Source: Gammaproteobacteria bacterium (lineage in GTDB: Bacteria; Pseudomonadota; Gammaproteobacteria; Pseudomonadales; Azotimanducaceae_A). From it: 8,003 nt of DNA. Position numbers and translations under genes: made by a program. Under the pieces are notes generated by a model. The model was not told the origin of the DNA. It searched no databases and saw only the letters and a list, made by a program, of their open reading frames with translations. Shown in pieces: positions 1 to 6,186 of this stretch (within the stretch, counting starts at the first letter, position 1; each line of letters begins with the position of its first letter). Location: contig JAPOON010000587.1 in the NCBI GenBank assembly GCA_026713405.1, positions 1 to 8,003 of the forward strand, read 5' to 3'.

Positions 1-1221
1 CGCAACACCCCCAGCATCAAGGTCGACGCGGTGCGCAACCTCGGCGCCCGCATCGTGCTGCACGGCGACACCTACCAGCACGCGGCGGAACACGCGGCGC
101 GGCTGGCGGACCGGCGCGGATACGTATGGGTGCACCCCTACGACGATGTCGATGTCATTGCCGGTCAGGGCACGGTGGGCATGGAGATCATGAACCAGCA
201 CCCCGGGCCGGACGCCATATTCGTGCCCGTGGGGGGAGGCGGCCTAATCGCCGGGATTGCGGCCTATGTGAAGTCCCTGCGGCCCCGCACGCGCATCATC
301 GGCGTGGAGGCGGAGGGCTCTGCCTGCCTTGCGGCAGCGCTCGAGGCGGGACGACGGGTGCAGCTGCCCTACGACACCCTCGACCTCTTTGCCGACGGCG
401 TGTCGGTGGCGCAGGTGGGCCGGGAGCCGTTCAAGATCGCGCGAACCTGCGTGGACAGCGTGGTGACCGTTTCCATCGACGAAATCTGCGCCGCGATCAA
501 GGATGTGTTCGACGACACCAGGGCAGTGGCGGAACCGGCCGGCGCCCTTGCCATCGCGGGGCTGAAGAAATACGCGGAAAAGAACCGTCGCAGCCGGGCA
601 CGGCAGTTCGTGGCGGTGGTCAGCGGCGCGAACGTCAACTTCGACCGGCTGCGGCACATTTCCGAACGCGCCGAACTCGGCGAACACCGCGAAGCGATCT
701 TCGGTGTCACGATCCCGGAGGAACAGGGCAGCTTCCGGCGCTTCTGCCGGGCGCTCGGCAAACGCTCGGTCACGGAATTCGACTACCGCTTCGCCGGCGG
801 CGGCGAAGCCCATGTCTACGTGGGTTTGCAGATCGAACCCGGAGAAGACCGTCAGGCCGTTGCCGAAAGCCTGGTGTCTGCCGGGTACCGGGTGACCGAC
901 ATGACCGGCAACGAGGCAGCCAAACTGCACGTCAGGCACATGGTCGGCGGCAGGGCCTTCGGCAGCAAGCCGGAGTTGCTCTACCGCTTCGAGTTTCCCG
1001 AACGCCCCGGGGCCCTGCTGCGGTTTCTCAACGGCCTCGGCAGCCGCTGGAACATCACCATGTTCCACTACCGCAACCACGGCTCGGCCTGGGGTCGCGT
1101 ATTCGCCGGCTTCGAGGCGCAGGCAAGCGACCGCGACCGCCTGGCGACCTACCTCGACCGCATCGGCTACCGGTACTGGGAAGAGACTGGAAACCCCGCG
1201 GTGGAGCTGTTCCTGCGCTAG
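1..1221 (+). CDS. ilvA: Threonine ammonia-lyase, biosynthetic (5' end outside window)
   Basis: PLP enzyme that deaminates threonine to 2-oxobutanoate, the first committed step of isoleucine synthesis in the cytoplasm. The frame is open from base 1, so the gene enters from the left. 406 codons are visible against about 510 residues in the E. coli enzyme. The missing part, about 100 residues, includes the catalytic PLP lysine. Visible landmarks (numbered from base 1): IAGQGT near 53-58, the PLP phosphate-binding loop VPVGGGGL at 75-82, AVAEPAGALA, and SGANVNFDRLR. The C-terminal third carries two ACT-like regulatory subdomains, starting near residue 231 (AIFGVTIPEEQGSF) and near 326 (YRFEFPERPGALLRFLNGLG). 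These bind isoleucine and valine in the E. coli enzyme, so this is the allosteric biosynthetic form, not the short catabolic TdcB type. It ends 12 bases before the stop of convergent def. Identification is by recalled similarity to E. coli IlvA along the whole visible length. Confidence 0.96.
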   Translation, partial: RNTPSIKVDAVRNLGARIVLHGDTYQHAAEHAARLADRRGYVWVHPYDDVDVIAGQGTVGMEIMNQHPGPDAIFVPVGGGGLIAGIAAYVKSLRPRTRIIGVEAEGSACLAAALEAGRRVQLPYDTLDLFADGVSVAQVGREPFKIARTCVDSVVTVSIDEICAAIKDVFDDTRAVAEPAGALAIAGLKKYAEKNRRSRARQFVAVVSGANVNFDRLRHISERAELGEHREAIFGVTIPEEQGSFRRFCRALGKRSVTEFDYRFAGGGEAHVYVGLQIEPGEDRQAVAESLVSAGYRVTDMTGNEAAKLHVRHMVGGRAFGSKPELLYRFEFPERPGALLRFLNGLGSRWNITMFHYRNHGSAWGRVFAGFEAQASDRDRLATYLDRIGYRYWEETGNPAVELFLR

Positions 1222-1233
1222 CGAGGGTTTGGG

Positions 1234-1773
1234 TCAATCGCCTGCGGCGTGGTAGCGCAGGTACTCGTTTTCGAATACCAGCAGCGTGGGGTCCTTCAGG
1301 CGGTCGATGTAGAGCCTGCCGTCCAGATGGTCGAACTCGTGCTGAAACACCGTTGCCAGAAAACCCTCGAGTTCCAGTTCCTGGCGGGCGCCGGTTTCGT
1401 TCAACGCGGTGACGCGGATGTGCTGGGCGCGTTCGACGAAACCGCGCAGCCCGGGCACGGACAGGCACCCCTCCCAGTTTCCGGCGGTTTCCGGGTCCAT
1501 GATCGTGACTTCCGGATTGATGAACACGGTCAGCGGCATGGCGGGGATGTCGCCGTAGCGGGTGGGATCGCCGGCGATTTCGACGATGGCCAGGCGCAAT
1601 GGCTCTCCCACCTGGGGCGCGGCGAGACCGATGCCGCCGTAGTCGTGCAGCGTGTCCACCATGTCATCGATCAGCCGCTGGAGCGGCGCGGTGCCGATCG
1701 CGTTGCGCGGAACCGGCCGGGCAACCTGGCGCAGGGTCGGATGCCCCATGCGGATGATTCTTCGTATGGCCAT
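1234..1773 (-). CDS. def: Peptide deformylase
   Basis: Metalloenzyme that removes the formyl group from the initiator methionine of new proteins. The chosen start is ATG at 1773, giving 179 residues beginning MAIRRIIRMGHPTLR, which fits the family length. The longer upstream extension of the frame is only ygfA sequence read in another frame. All three deformylase motifs are intact: motif 1 GIGLAAPQ at 47-54, motif 2 EGCLS at 101-105 (metal-binding Cys103), and motif 3 HEFDH at 145-149 (metal-binding His145 and His149, catalytic Glu146). The start overlaps the ygfA stop as TGATG, sharing one base, so translational coupling to ygfA is likely. Many genomes have def next to fmt. This copy lies with ygfA instead, so it may be the only deformylase or a second paralogue; the window cannot tell. 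It converges with ilvA. Confidence 0.95.
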   Translation of the reverse strand: MAIRRIIRMGHPTLRQVARPVPRNAIGTAPLQRLIDDMVDTLHDYGGIGLAAPQVGEPLRLAIVEIAGDPTRYGDIPAMPLTVFINPEVTIMDPETAGNWEGCLSVPGLRGFVERAQHIRVTALNETGARQELELEGFLATVFQHEFDHLDGRLYIDRLKDPTLLVFENEYLRYHAAGD

Positions 1774-2381
1774 CAGGGTGCCCCGGCGGTACTTTCCTGG
1801 AACCCTAACCGTTTGCCGAACCGGTGCCAACCGGCATCCGTCAGCACCGCGTCCAGCGGTACATCCCAGGGTGCGGCGGACAGGTTCGGGGCACATTGCA
1901 GCTCGTGGGCGACCCCGACCAGCAGCGGACGCAGCCCGGTCGGCATGGCGCCGAAATGCCGATCGTAGAACCCGCCGCCCATGCCGAGCCGGTTGCCGTT
2001 TTCATCGAAGGCGACCAGCGGCGTCAGCACGACATCAAGCGACAGCGTGGGCACATGGCGAGCCCCGGGCGCCGGCTCCTCGATGCCGAACATGTTGGCG
2101 ACCAGCGATGCGTTGGCATCGAACGCGAAAAAGTCCATGCCGCCTTGCCGCCTGATCACCGGCAGTGCGAGGCGCTTGCCCATGAGGCGCAGCCGGGTCA
2201 GCAGCGTTTCGAGATCGGGTTCGCCGTCGATGGCCAGATAGGCGGCGACGCGGGAGGCCCGCCAGGCGAGGGGTGAGCGCAGAAAGTGCCGGCAGATCCG
2301 TAACGAGTGGCGCCTTTGCTCGGCCGCCGACAGCGCCCGTCGTGCCTTGCGGAATTGCCGCCGTAGGGCTGTCCGGTTCAT
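1773..2381 (-). CDS. ygfA: 5-formyltetrahydrofolate cyclo-ligase (YgfA/Fau, MTHFS)
   Basis: ATP-dependent cytoplasmic enzyme that converts 5-formyl-THF to 5,10-methenyl-THF, returning an inhibitory storage folate to the one-carbon pool. The 202-residue product fits the family. It has a basic N-terminal helix (RRQFRKARRALS), the AYLAIDGEPDLETLL segment, and the family's nucleotide/folate-binding signature in the C-terminal half: LVAFDENGNRLGMGGGFYDR. An in-frame GTG two codons upstream (2387) is possible. I prefer ATG at 2381 because AGGTGG lies just before it, although its spacing is short. The gene lies immediately downstream of 6S RNA, as in E. coli and many gammaproteobacteria, where it is co-transcribed with ssrS. 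No T-tract terminator is visible between the RNA and this start. Its stop overlaps the def start. Confidence 0.94.
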   Translation of the reverse strand: MNRTALRRQFRKARRALSAAEQRRHSLRICRHFLRSPLAWRASRVAAYLAIDGEPDLETLLTRLRLMGKRLALPVIRRQGGMDFFAFDANASLVANMFGIEEPAPGARHVPTLSLDVVLTPLVAFDENGNRLGMGGGFYDRHFGAMPTGLRPLLVGVAHELQCAPNLSAAPWDVPLDAVLTDAGWHRFGKRLGFQESTAGAP

Positions 2382-2400
2382 GGCCACCTGTACGCGGGAT

Positions 2401-2434
2401 GGCCCGGATTGCGGGAACCGCCTTACGCCGGGCC
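2401..2434 (-). other. Hairpin between 6S RNA and ygfA
   Basis: On the minus strand GGCCCGG (2434-2428) can pair with CCGGGCC (2407-2401), a 7-bp GC stem enclosing 20 bases. No run of T follows, so it is not a standard intrinsic terminator. It could mark a processing or attenuation point between the 6S RNA 3' end and the ygfA leader, or be a chance pairing in GC-rich sequence. Confidence 0.25.
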
Positions 2435-2444
2435 GGCGGAATAA

Positions 2445-2637
2445 AGTCTCCCGATAATGCCGCTGATGGATTGCCCTGAACCGTCCTGGTTCAAGGCGGT
2501 GACCCGGGCGGCGCCTAAGGCTTCCCGAGCGAGAGAGGTCTCACGACGGGCTGGCACACCGGCTGCAGCGCCGAAGTCTCCTTCGGTTTCTATAACGGCT
2601 CAAGGACGACACCAACTGGCGAACATTCCAGGAGACT
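2445..2637 (-). ncRNA. ssrS: 6S RNA (global regulator of sigma70 RNA polymerase)
   Basis: 6S RNA mimics an open promoter and sequesters housekeeping RNA polymerase in stationary phase. The RNA lies in its conserved slot between zapA and ygfA, in the same direction. The predicted ends form a perfect closing stem: AGUCUCC at 2637-2631 pairs with GGAGACU at 2451-2445, giving about 193 nt (E. coli 184). Blocks shared with E. coli 6S RNA, in order: UGUUCGC, CCUUGAGCCG, a hairpin followed by CGCU, CUCGG.AAGCCUUA, CACC…CUUGAACCA, GGUUCA.GG and CGGGAGACU. The inner hairpin at 2586-2571 is CCGAAG–GAGA–CUUCGG, the counterpart of the E. coli CCACA–AGAA–UGUGG hairpin. By analogy, the product RNA made from the 6S template should start near plus-strand 2594 with AACGGCUCAAGG. 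This gene accounts for most of the 350-base stretch (2388-2736) without a coding gene. Exact ends are inferred from the stem and promoter spacing. Confidence 0.93.
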
Positions 2638-2644
2638 GCGGTCG

Positions 2645-2672
2645 AGTATAGCGAAAAACGGGCGATTTTCAG
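2645..2672 (-). promoter_or_regulatory. Predicted sigma70 promoter of 6S RNA
   Basis: On the minus strand CTGAAA (2672-2667, four of six matches to the -35 consensus), a 16-bp spacer and TATACT (2650-2645, five of six matches to the -10) lie directly upstream of the 6S closing stem. Transcription would begin about seven bases after the -10 box, near 2638, matching the independently inferred 5' end of the RNA. Confidence 0.7.
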
Positions 2673-2736
2673 GGCTTGACATTCGCCGGAATCTGGCGCG
2701 AGATAGGCGGTTAGACGCGGCTTCGGAGAGGGCCGG

Positions 2737-3042
2737 TCAGACGGCCTCGGGCGAGTCCTGCTGCTCGATCACCTGCTTCAGCTTTTCCGCCAGAAGATCG
2801 ATCCGTTCTTCAGTCTGTTTGCGCCGCGACTCCGTTCCCAGGTACTCGTTGGCGATGTTCAGCGCTGCCATGACGGCGACCCGGTCGAGCCCGATCACCT
2901 TCCCGGAGTTCCGGATGGACTGCATCTGGCGGTCGACGTAGCGGGCTGAAGCCTTGAGAGCATCCACCTCCCCCGGGGCGCACGCGACTTCATAGTCCTT
3001 CTCCAGAATGTTCACGGTGACGGTTGTGTTGCTGTTGCCCAT
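2737..3042 (-). CDS. zapA: Cell division protein ZapA
   Basis: Small cytoplasmic protein that binds FtsZ and bundles its filaments in the Z ring. The 101-residue product matches the family length. Residues 1-45 form the globular ZapA head (VTVNILEKDYEVACAPGE, then DALKASARYVDRQM). Residues 49-96 carry the family signature DRVAVMAALNIANEYL and then a long charged coiled coil rich in Glu, Lys and Arg, used for tetramer formation. AAGAGG lies about ten bases upstream of the ATG and is a plausible ribosome binding site. That AAGAGG is part of the proximal intergenic repeat copy (3048-3123), so the zapA translation signal lies inside the repeat. The neighbourhood (6S RNA downstream, coiled-coil gene upstream) is the standard gammaproteobacterial one. 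Confidence 0.95.
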   Translation of the reverse strand: MGNSNTTVTVNILEKDYEVACAPGEVDALKASARYVDRQMQSIRNSGKVIGLDRVAVMAALNIANEYLGTESRRKQTEERIDLLAEKLKQVIEQQDSPEAV

Positions 3043-3047
3043 GGGTT

Positions 3048-3123
3048 CTATACCTCTTTTTCGCGGATAAGGTTGTCAACCGAGTCAAATCCCTCCCGGT
3101 CACTGCTTTCTCGTCGGGCTGGG
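3048..3123 (-). repeat. Intergenic repeat, copy A (proximal to zapA)
   Basis: Minus-strand copy reading toward zapA. It starts with CAGCCCGACGAGA, continues through GTGACCGGG, and ends with TTGACAACCTTATCCGCGAA followed by AAAGAGG and a TAG just before the zapA start. Hand alignment to copy C gives 53 of 69 identical positions with a one-base gap. Alignment to the adjacent copy B, including the linker (87-base period), gives about 61 of 87. If the missing base near 3090 is restored, the copy reads QPDEKAVTGR…FDSVDNLIREKEV and stops at the TAG. Without it the frame is broken. The 5' linker carries a small GGGGC–TAC–GCCCC hairpin (3133-3121). Confidence 0.75.
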
Positions 3124-3134
3124 GCGTAGCCCCG

Positions 3135-3210
3135 TTAGACCTCTTGTTTGCGGACCGGGTTGTCGAATGAGTCAAGTTTGCACCCGGCCACCGCCGGTTC
3201 GTCGGGCCGG
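3135..3210 (-). repeat. Intergenic repeat, copy B (distal, tandem to A)
   Basis: Second, more diverged minus-strand copy, 87 bases upstream of copy A and starting about 20 bases after the stop of the small coiled-coil gene. It aligns without gaps to copy C at 52 of 69 positions. Mismatches fall 6, 4 and 7 on codon positions 1, 2 and 3 of the shared frame, only a weak coding-like bias. That frame reads RPDEPAVAGCKLDSF followed by DNPVRKQEV and a TAA at 3137-3135. It is not the frame of the upstream coiled-coil gene, and no convincing start codon with a ribosome binding site precedes it. Confidence 0.7.
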
Positions 3211-3229
3211 TGTATTGCCACGTTGGGCC

Positions 3230-3445
3230 TCAGTCCTGCTCCAATCCCTTCAGCCGGCCGATCATGGCCTCGACCCGGGATTTGGCCAGTTCGTTCTTTT
3301 CGATCAGGGAGGCACGCTCCGCCGTCCAGTTCTTCTGCTGCAACCGCAACGCCTGGTTCTCCCGCGTCAGCTTGAGATTGAGTTCGATCAACGTCTCGAC
3401 GCGACTCTCGAGCGCGCTCCATCCCGATTCTGTTGTGCCGGCCAT
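3230..3445 (-). CDS. Small coiled-coil protein, TIGR02449-like
   Basis: 71-residue cytoplasmic protein starting MAGTTESGWSALESRVETL. From about residue 10 to the end it is a continuous heptad-like coiled coil (LIELNLKLTRENQALR, then ERASLIEKNELAKSRVEAM) with no Cys or Pro. A small coiled-coil protein of this size next to zapA in gammaproteobacteria is the TIGR02449 family, which resembles ZapB in architecture. A role in cell division is plausible from that resemblance and the position, but unproven. The start is ATG at 3445, with GGGAAG about nine bases upstream. The frame extends far upstream, but that part is intergenic sequence and the antisense of pepP. Its distance from zapA is 187 bases, largely filled by two repeat copies, so co-transcription with zapA is likely but not certain. 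Confidence 0.75.
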   Translation of the reverse strand: MAGTTESGWSALESRVETLIELNLKLTRENQALRLQQKNWTAERASLIEKNELAKSRVEAMIGRLKGLEQD

Positions 3446-3592
3446 CGCGTTTCTTCCCTGCTTCACGCAATAGTGTGGCCGGAAATGGAAATCTTGTGAA
3501 GCGCGACGCTGTCGAGTTGCAGGCGATGCGAGCCTTGTTAGCATGTTCGCAGGCAAGCGTGGACGGGCCGGCGCCCCGGAAATGACCGAGCG

Positions 3593-4918
3593 ATGAACGC
3601 AGAAGCAATTGGCCGCGACGAGTTTCGGCAGCGGCGCCGCCGACTCATGGAAAGGATGCCGGCGGGCGCCGTGGCCCTGGTTCCGGCGGCAAATGCCCGC
3701 ACGCGCAGCCGCGACGTCGACTATGTTTTCCACCAGGACAGCGACTTCTGGTATTTGACCGGACTGTCGGAACCCGGCGCCCTGCTTGCGCTGGTTCCGG
3801 GACGGGACGAGGGCGAAGCCGTCCTTTTCTGCCAGGCACGCGAAGAGCGCTTCGAGCTCTACAACGGTGAACGGCTCGGTCCGGAACGGGCGGTGGATGT
3901 GCTGGCCGTGGATCAGGCCCTGCCGGCGACCGATATCGCGTCGGTCGTTCCGGGGTTGCTCGAAGGCGCGCGGATGGTCTGCGCCACCCTCGGGGATTAT
4001 CCGGACTTCGACCGGATGCTTCTGAACTGGGTATCCGGCATCCGCGCGAGGGAATCCGGCGGCGTTGTTGCGCCGGGCGTGTTCATCGGCCTGAAATCCC
4101 TGCTGCACGAGGAGCGGCTGATCAAGTCCGCCGCCGAGCTGCGTCTCCTCTCCCGGGCCGCCGAAATCAGTGCGGCTGCCCATGTGCGCGCCATGCGCGC
4201 GTGCCGGCCGGGCATGAACGAAACGCAACTGGAGGCTGAACTGGTCTATGAATTCATGCAGGGCGGCGCCCGCGCGCCGGCGTATCCGCCCATCGTCGGC
4301 GGCGGCGCCAACGCCTGCATACTGCACTACATCGACAACGATGCCGAATTGAGCGACTGCGACCTGGTGCTGATCGATGCGGGTTGCGAACTCGAGCACT
4401 ACGCGGCAGACCTGACACGCACGTTTCCCGTGGGGGGGAAGTTCTCGGATGTGCAGCGAACGCTCTACGAGATCGTGCTTGATGCCCAGGAGAAAGCGAT
4501 TGGCGCCTGCGTGCCGGGCGCGGACTTCAACCGGCCGCACGAGGTGGCCCTGCATGCCATGATCGAGGGCCTGGTGTCGCTTGGGCTGCTCGAAGGCAGC
4601 CTCGAGGAGATACTCGAATCCGAAAGCTATGCCGCCTTCTGCCCGCACAAGAGCAGTCACTGGCTGGGGCTCGACGTGCACGACGTGGGCGGCTATCAGG
4701 TCGACGGCCAGTGGCGAAAGTTCCGGGAAGGCATGGTGCTTACCGTTGAACCCGGTCTGTATGTCCGCCCGAACATGGAAGGCGTCGATGCGGGGTGGCG
4801 GGGCATTGGCATCCGCATCGAGGACGATGTGCTGATCACCGCGGACGGCCCGGAGGTTCTTACCGCGGGGGCGCCGAAGCGGGTCGCGGAAATTGAAGCG
4901 GCGATGAACGGTGACTGA
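3593..4918 (+). CDS. pepP: Xaa-Pro aminopeptidase (aminopeptidase P II)
   Basis: Dimanganese M24B peptidase that removes the N-terminal residue from peptides with proline in position two; cytoplasmic. Length is 441 residues, the same as E. coli PepP. The N-terminal domain (about 1-170) carries the aminopeptidase P signature DVDYVFHQDSDFWYLTGL. The C-terminal pita-bread domain contains all five metal ligands with family spacing: Asp262 (LIDAG), Asp273 (AADLTRTFP), His356 (SSHWLGLDVHDVG), Glu386 (TVEPGLYV) and Glu410 (GIRIEDDV). His363 is also conserved. The ATG at 3593 gives the usual N-terminus; the ribosome binding site is weak. A possible promoter is TTGCAG (3517-3522), a 16-base gap, then TAGCAT (3539-3544), at low confidence. 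In E. coli and Pseudomonas ygfB normally precedes pepP; here it is missing. Probably the first gene of the rightward operon. Confidence 0.95.
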   Translation: MNAEAIGRDEFRQRRRRLMERMPAGAVALVPAANARTRSRDVDYVFHQDSDFWYLTGLSEPGALLALVPGRDEGEAVLFCQAREERFELYNGERLGPERAVDVLAVDQALPATDIASVVPGLLEGARMVCATLGDYPDFDRMLLNWVSGIRARESGGVVAPGVFIGLKSLLHEERLIKSAAELRLLSRAAEISAAAHVRAMRACRPGMNETQLEAELVYEFMQGGARAPAYPPIVGGGANACILHYIDNDAELSDCDLVLIDAGCELEHYAADLTRTFPVGGKFSDVQRTLYEIVLDAQEKAIGACVPGADFNRPHEVALHAMIEGLVSLGLLEGSLEEILESESYAAFCPHKSSHWLGLDVHDVGGYQVDGQWRKFREGMVLTVEPGLYVRPNMEGVDAGWRGIGIRIEDDVLITADGPEVLTAGAPKRVAEIEAAMNGD

Positions 4919-4935
4919 TCGGCCCGGGTCCACGC

Positions 4936-4956
4936 CGCGGCCGCAAGCCGCTCCTA
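4936..4956. repeat. REP-like palindromic element
   Basis: The 74-base gap between pepP and the hydroxylase gene contains GCGGC–CGCAA–GCCGC (4937-4951), a 5-bp stem followed by TCCTA. Read on the minus strand this is TAGGAGCGGCTTGCGGCCGC. It resembles the TAGGAGCGGCTT…GCCGCGA repeats common between genes in pseudomonads and xanthomonads. Only one copy is visible here, so membership in a dispersed family is inferred from that resemblance. It could stabilise the upstream pepP mRNA or dampen transcription into the next gene. Confidence 0.45.
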
Positions 4957-4992
4957 TTCGTGAATACGTACGCCAACGGGACCGGGTGACCG

Positions 4993-6186
4993 ATGCCGCT
5001 TGATTCAGTGGACATTCTCGTCGTCGGCGGCGGACTGGTTGGCGCTGCCGCCGCGCTGGGCGCCGCCGATCTGGGTTTGAGCGTTGCGGTGGTCGAGCGG
5101 CGGCGGCCGGAACACAGCAAGGGAAAGCTGGGCATGGATCTGCGCACCGTGGCCCTTGCCCCGGCTTCCGGGGCGCTGCTGGAGGAACTGGGCATCTGGC
5201 GGGAGCTGGCTGCGACGCCCTACCGGTCGATGCGTGTCTGGGAGGAACGGGGCGCCGCGGAGATACGGTTCGACGCGCAGGAAGTCGGGCGCACGGAACT
5301 CGGCTGGATTCTGCAGGTCAGTGAAGTGACGGCGGCGCTCTGGCGCCGGCTCGAGGATTCCCCCCGGGTCACATGCCTGGCGGGCGCGTCGCTTGCAGGC
5401 CTTTCGGCGCGGGAGGACCGCGTAGAGGTTTCGCTGGGTGGCGAAACGCTGAGCGCACGCCTGGTGGTCGGGGCGGACGGCGCCCGCTCGGCGGTCCGCG
5501 GGCAGATGGGCGTCGGCGTCGAGGAACTGGAAACGGATCAGATGGCGATCGCAACCATTGCAGTCACAGCCAACCCCCATGACGGGGTCGCCCGCCAGCG
5601 CTTCCTGCTGGATGGCCCGCTGGCCCTGCTTCCCGGCAACGAACCGCGCATCGTGTCCGTGATCTGGTCGCAGCCGGCGGAAAGTGCCCGTCGGCGGGCG
5701 CAGCTCGACGATGCCGGCTTCGGCGCTGAATTGGAGCGCGCCGCGGGTCTCGCTCCCGGCGATGTGGTCGAGGTCGACCAGCGGCTGGTATTTCCGGTGT
5801 CCCAGACGATTGCGGACCGGGTGCTTCCCCATCCCCGGGTGCTCCTGATCGGTGATGCGGCCCGGGTCATCCATCCGCTGGCCGGGCTGGGCGTCAATCT
5901 CGGCTTCGAGGATGTCGCGGGGCTGCTGAAGATTCTGGGGCGGCCGGGGAAAGAGGATCCCGGCGCCGACGGGCTCTGGGGCGCCTTCGCGCGGCGGCGC
6001 AAGGCGCGCAGCACTGCCATGATGAGGTTCCTGGCGGGTCTCGGGGCCTTCTACGGCATGCGTCAACCGCTTGCGCACTGGATTCGCAATGTGGGGGTGC
6101 GGCTGGTGAATCGAACCGGGCCGGTCAAGCGGCAACTGATCCGGGAAGCGATGGGCCTGGGGCCGATTTCGGAGAAGCTGCGTTGA
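4993..6186 (+). CDS. UbiH/UbiI/COQ6-family FAD-dependent ubiquinone hydroxylase
   Basis: Flavin monooxygenase that hydroxylates the benzene ring of ubiquinone precursors using NAD(P)H and O2. Length is 397 residues. The N-terminal dinucleotide fold has VDILVVGGGLVG (7-17) with the acidic strand end at VVERR. The DG motif is VVGADGARSAVR (158-169). The second FAD-binding motif is VLLIGDAARVIHPLAGLG followed by VNLGFEDV (283-308). In E. coli UbiH this last motif reads GNAA…HPIAGQGFNLG, whereas UbiI and UbiF read GDAA…NPLAGQGVNLG. The protein mixes the two: GDAA and PLAG…VNLG are UbiI/UbiF-like, while the His before Pro is UbiH-like. No symbol is given because the hydroxylated position (C5 or C6, or both) cannot be read from the sequence. 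E. coli has ubiH and ubiI side by side here; this locus has one gene. Its TGA overlaps the TTG start of gcvT. Confidence 0.88.
   Translation: MPLDSVDILVVGGGLVGAAAALGAADLGLSVAVVERRRPEHSKGKLGMDLRTVALAPASGALLEELGIWRELAATPYRSMRVWEERGAAEIRFDAQEVGRTELGWILQVSEVTAALWRRLEDSPRVTCLAGASLAGLSAREDRVEVSLGGETLSARLVVGADGARSAVRGQMGVGVEELETDQMAIATIAVTANPHDGVARQRFLLDGPLALLPGNEPRIVSVIWSQPAESARRRAQLDDAGFGAELERAAGLAPGDVVEVDQRLVFPVSQTIADRVLPHPRVLLIGDAARVIHPLAGLGVNLGFEDVAGLLKILGRPGKEDPGADGLWGAFARRRKARSTAMMRFLAGLGAFYGMRQPLAHWIRNVGVRLVNRTGPVKRQLIREAMGLGPISEKLR

Noticed and set aside
126..1412. 428-codon plus-strand frame overlapping ilvA
   Set aside because: Arg/Gly/Pro-rich frame-shifted reading of ilvA that also runs into antisense def; no motifs.
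3068..3090. TTGACA/TTGACT inside repeat copy A as a zapA promoter -35 box
   Set aside because: No acceptable -10 box occurs at 16-18 bases; the nearest candidate TATAGA is about 21 bases away.
3121..3133. GGGGC–TAC–GCCCC hairpin as an intrinsic terminator between the coiled-coil gene and zapA
   Set aside because: The stem is only 5 bp, there is no T tract on either side, and it lies inside the repeat linker, so termination is unsupported.
3048..3210. Tandem glycine-type riboswitch as an explanation for the duplicated leader
   Set aside because: The glycine aptamer hallmarks I know are absent, and the tandem pair precedes zapA, not a glycine gene.
3446..4933. Long minus-strand open frame of several hundred codons opposite pepP, continuous with the small coiled-coil gene
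   Set aside because: It mirrors the codon pattern of pepP in GC-rich DNA. The antisense part has no recognisable domain, and only its last 71 codons (3445-3230) look like a real protein with its own start and ribosome binding site.
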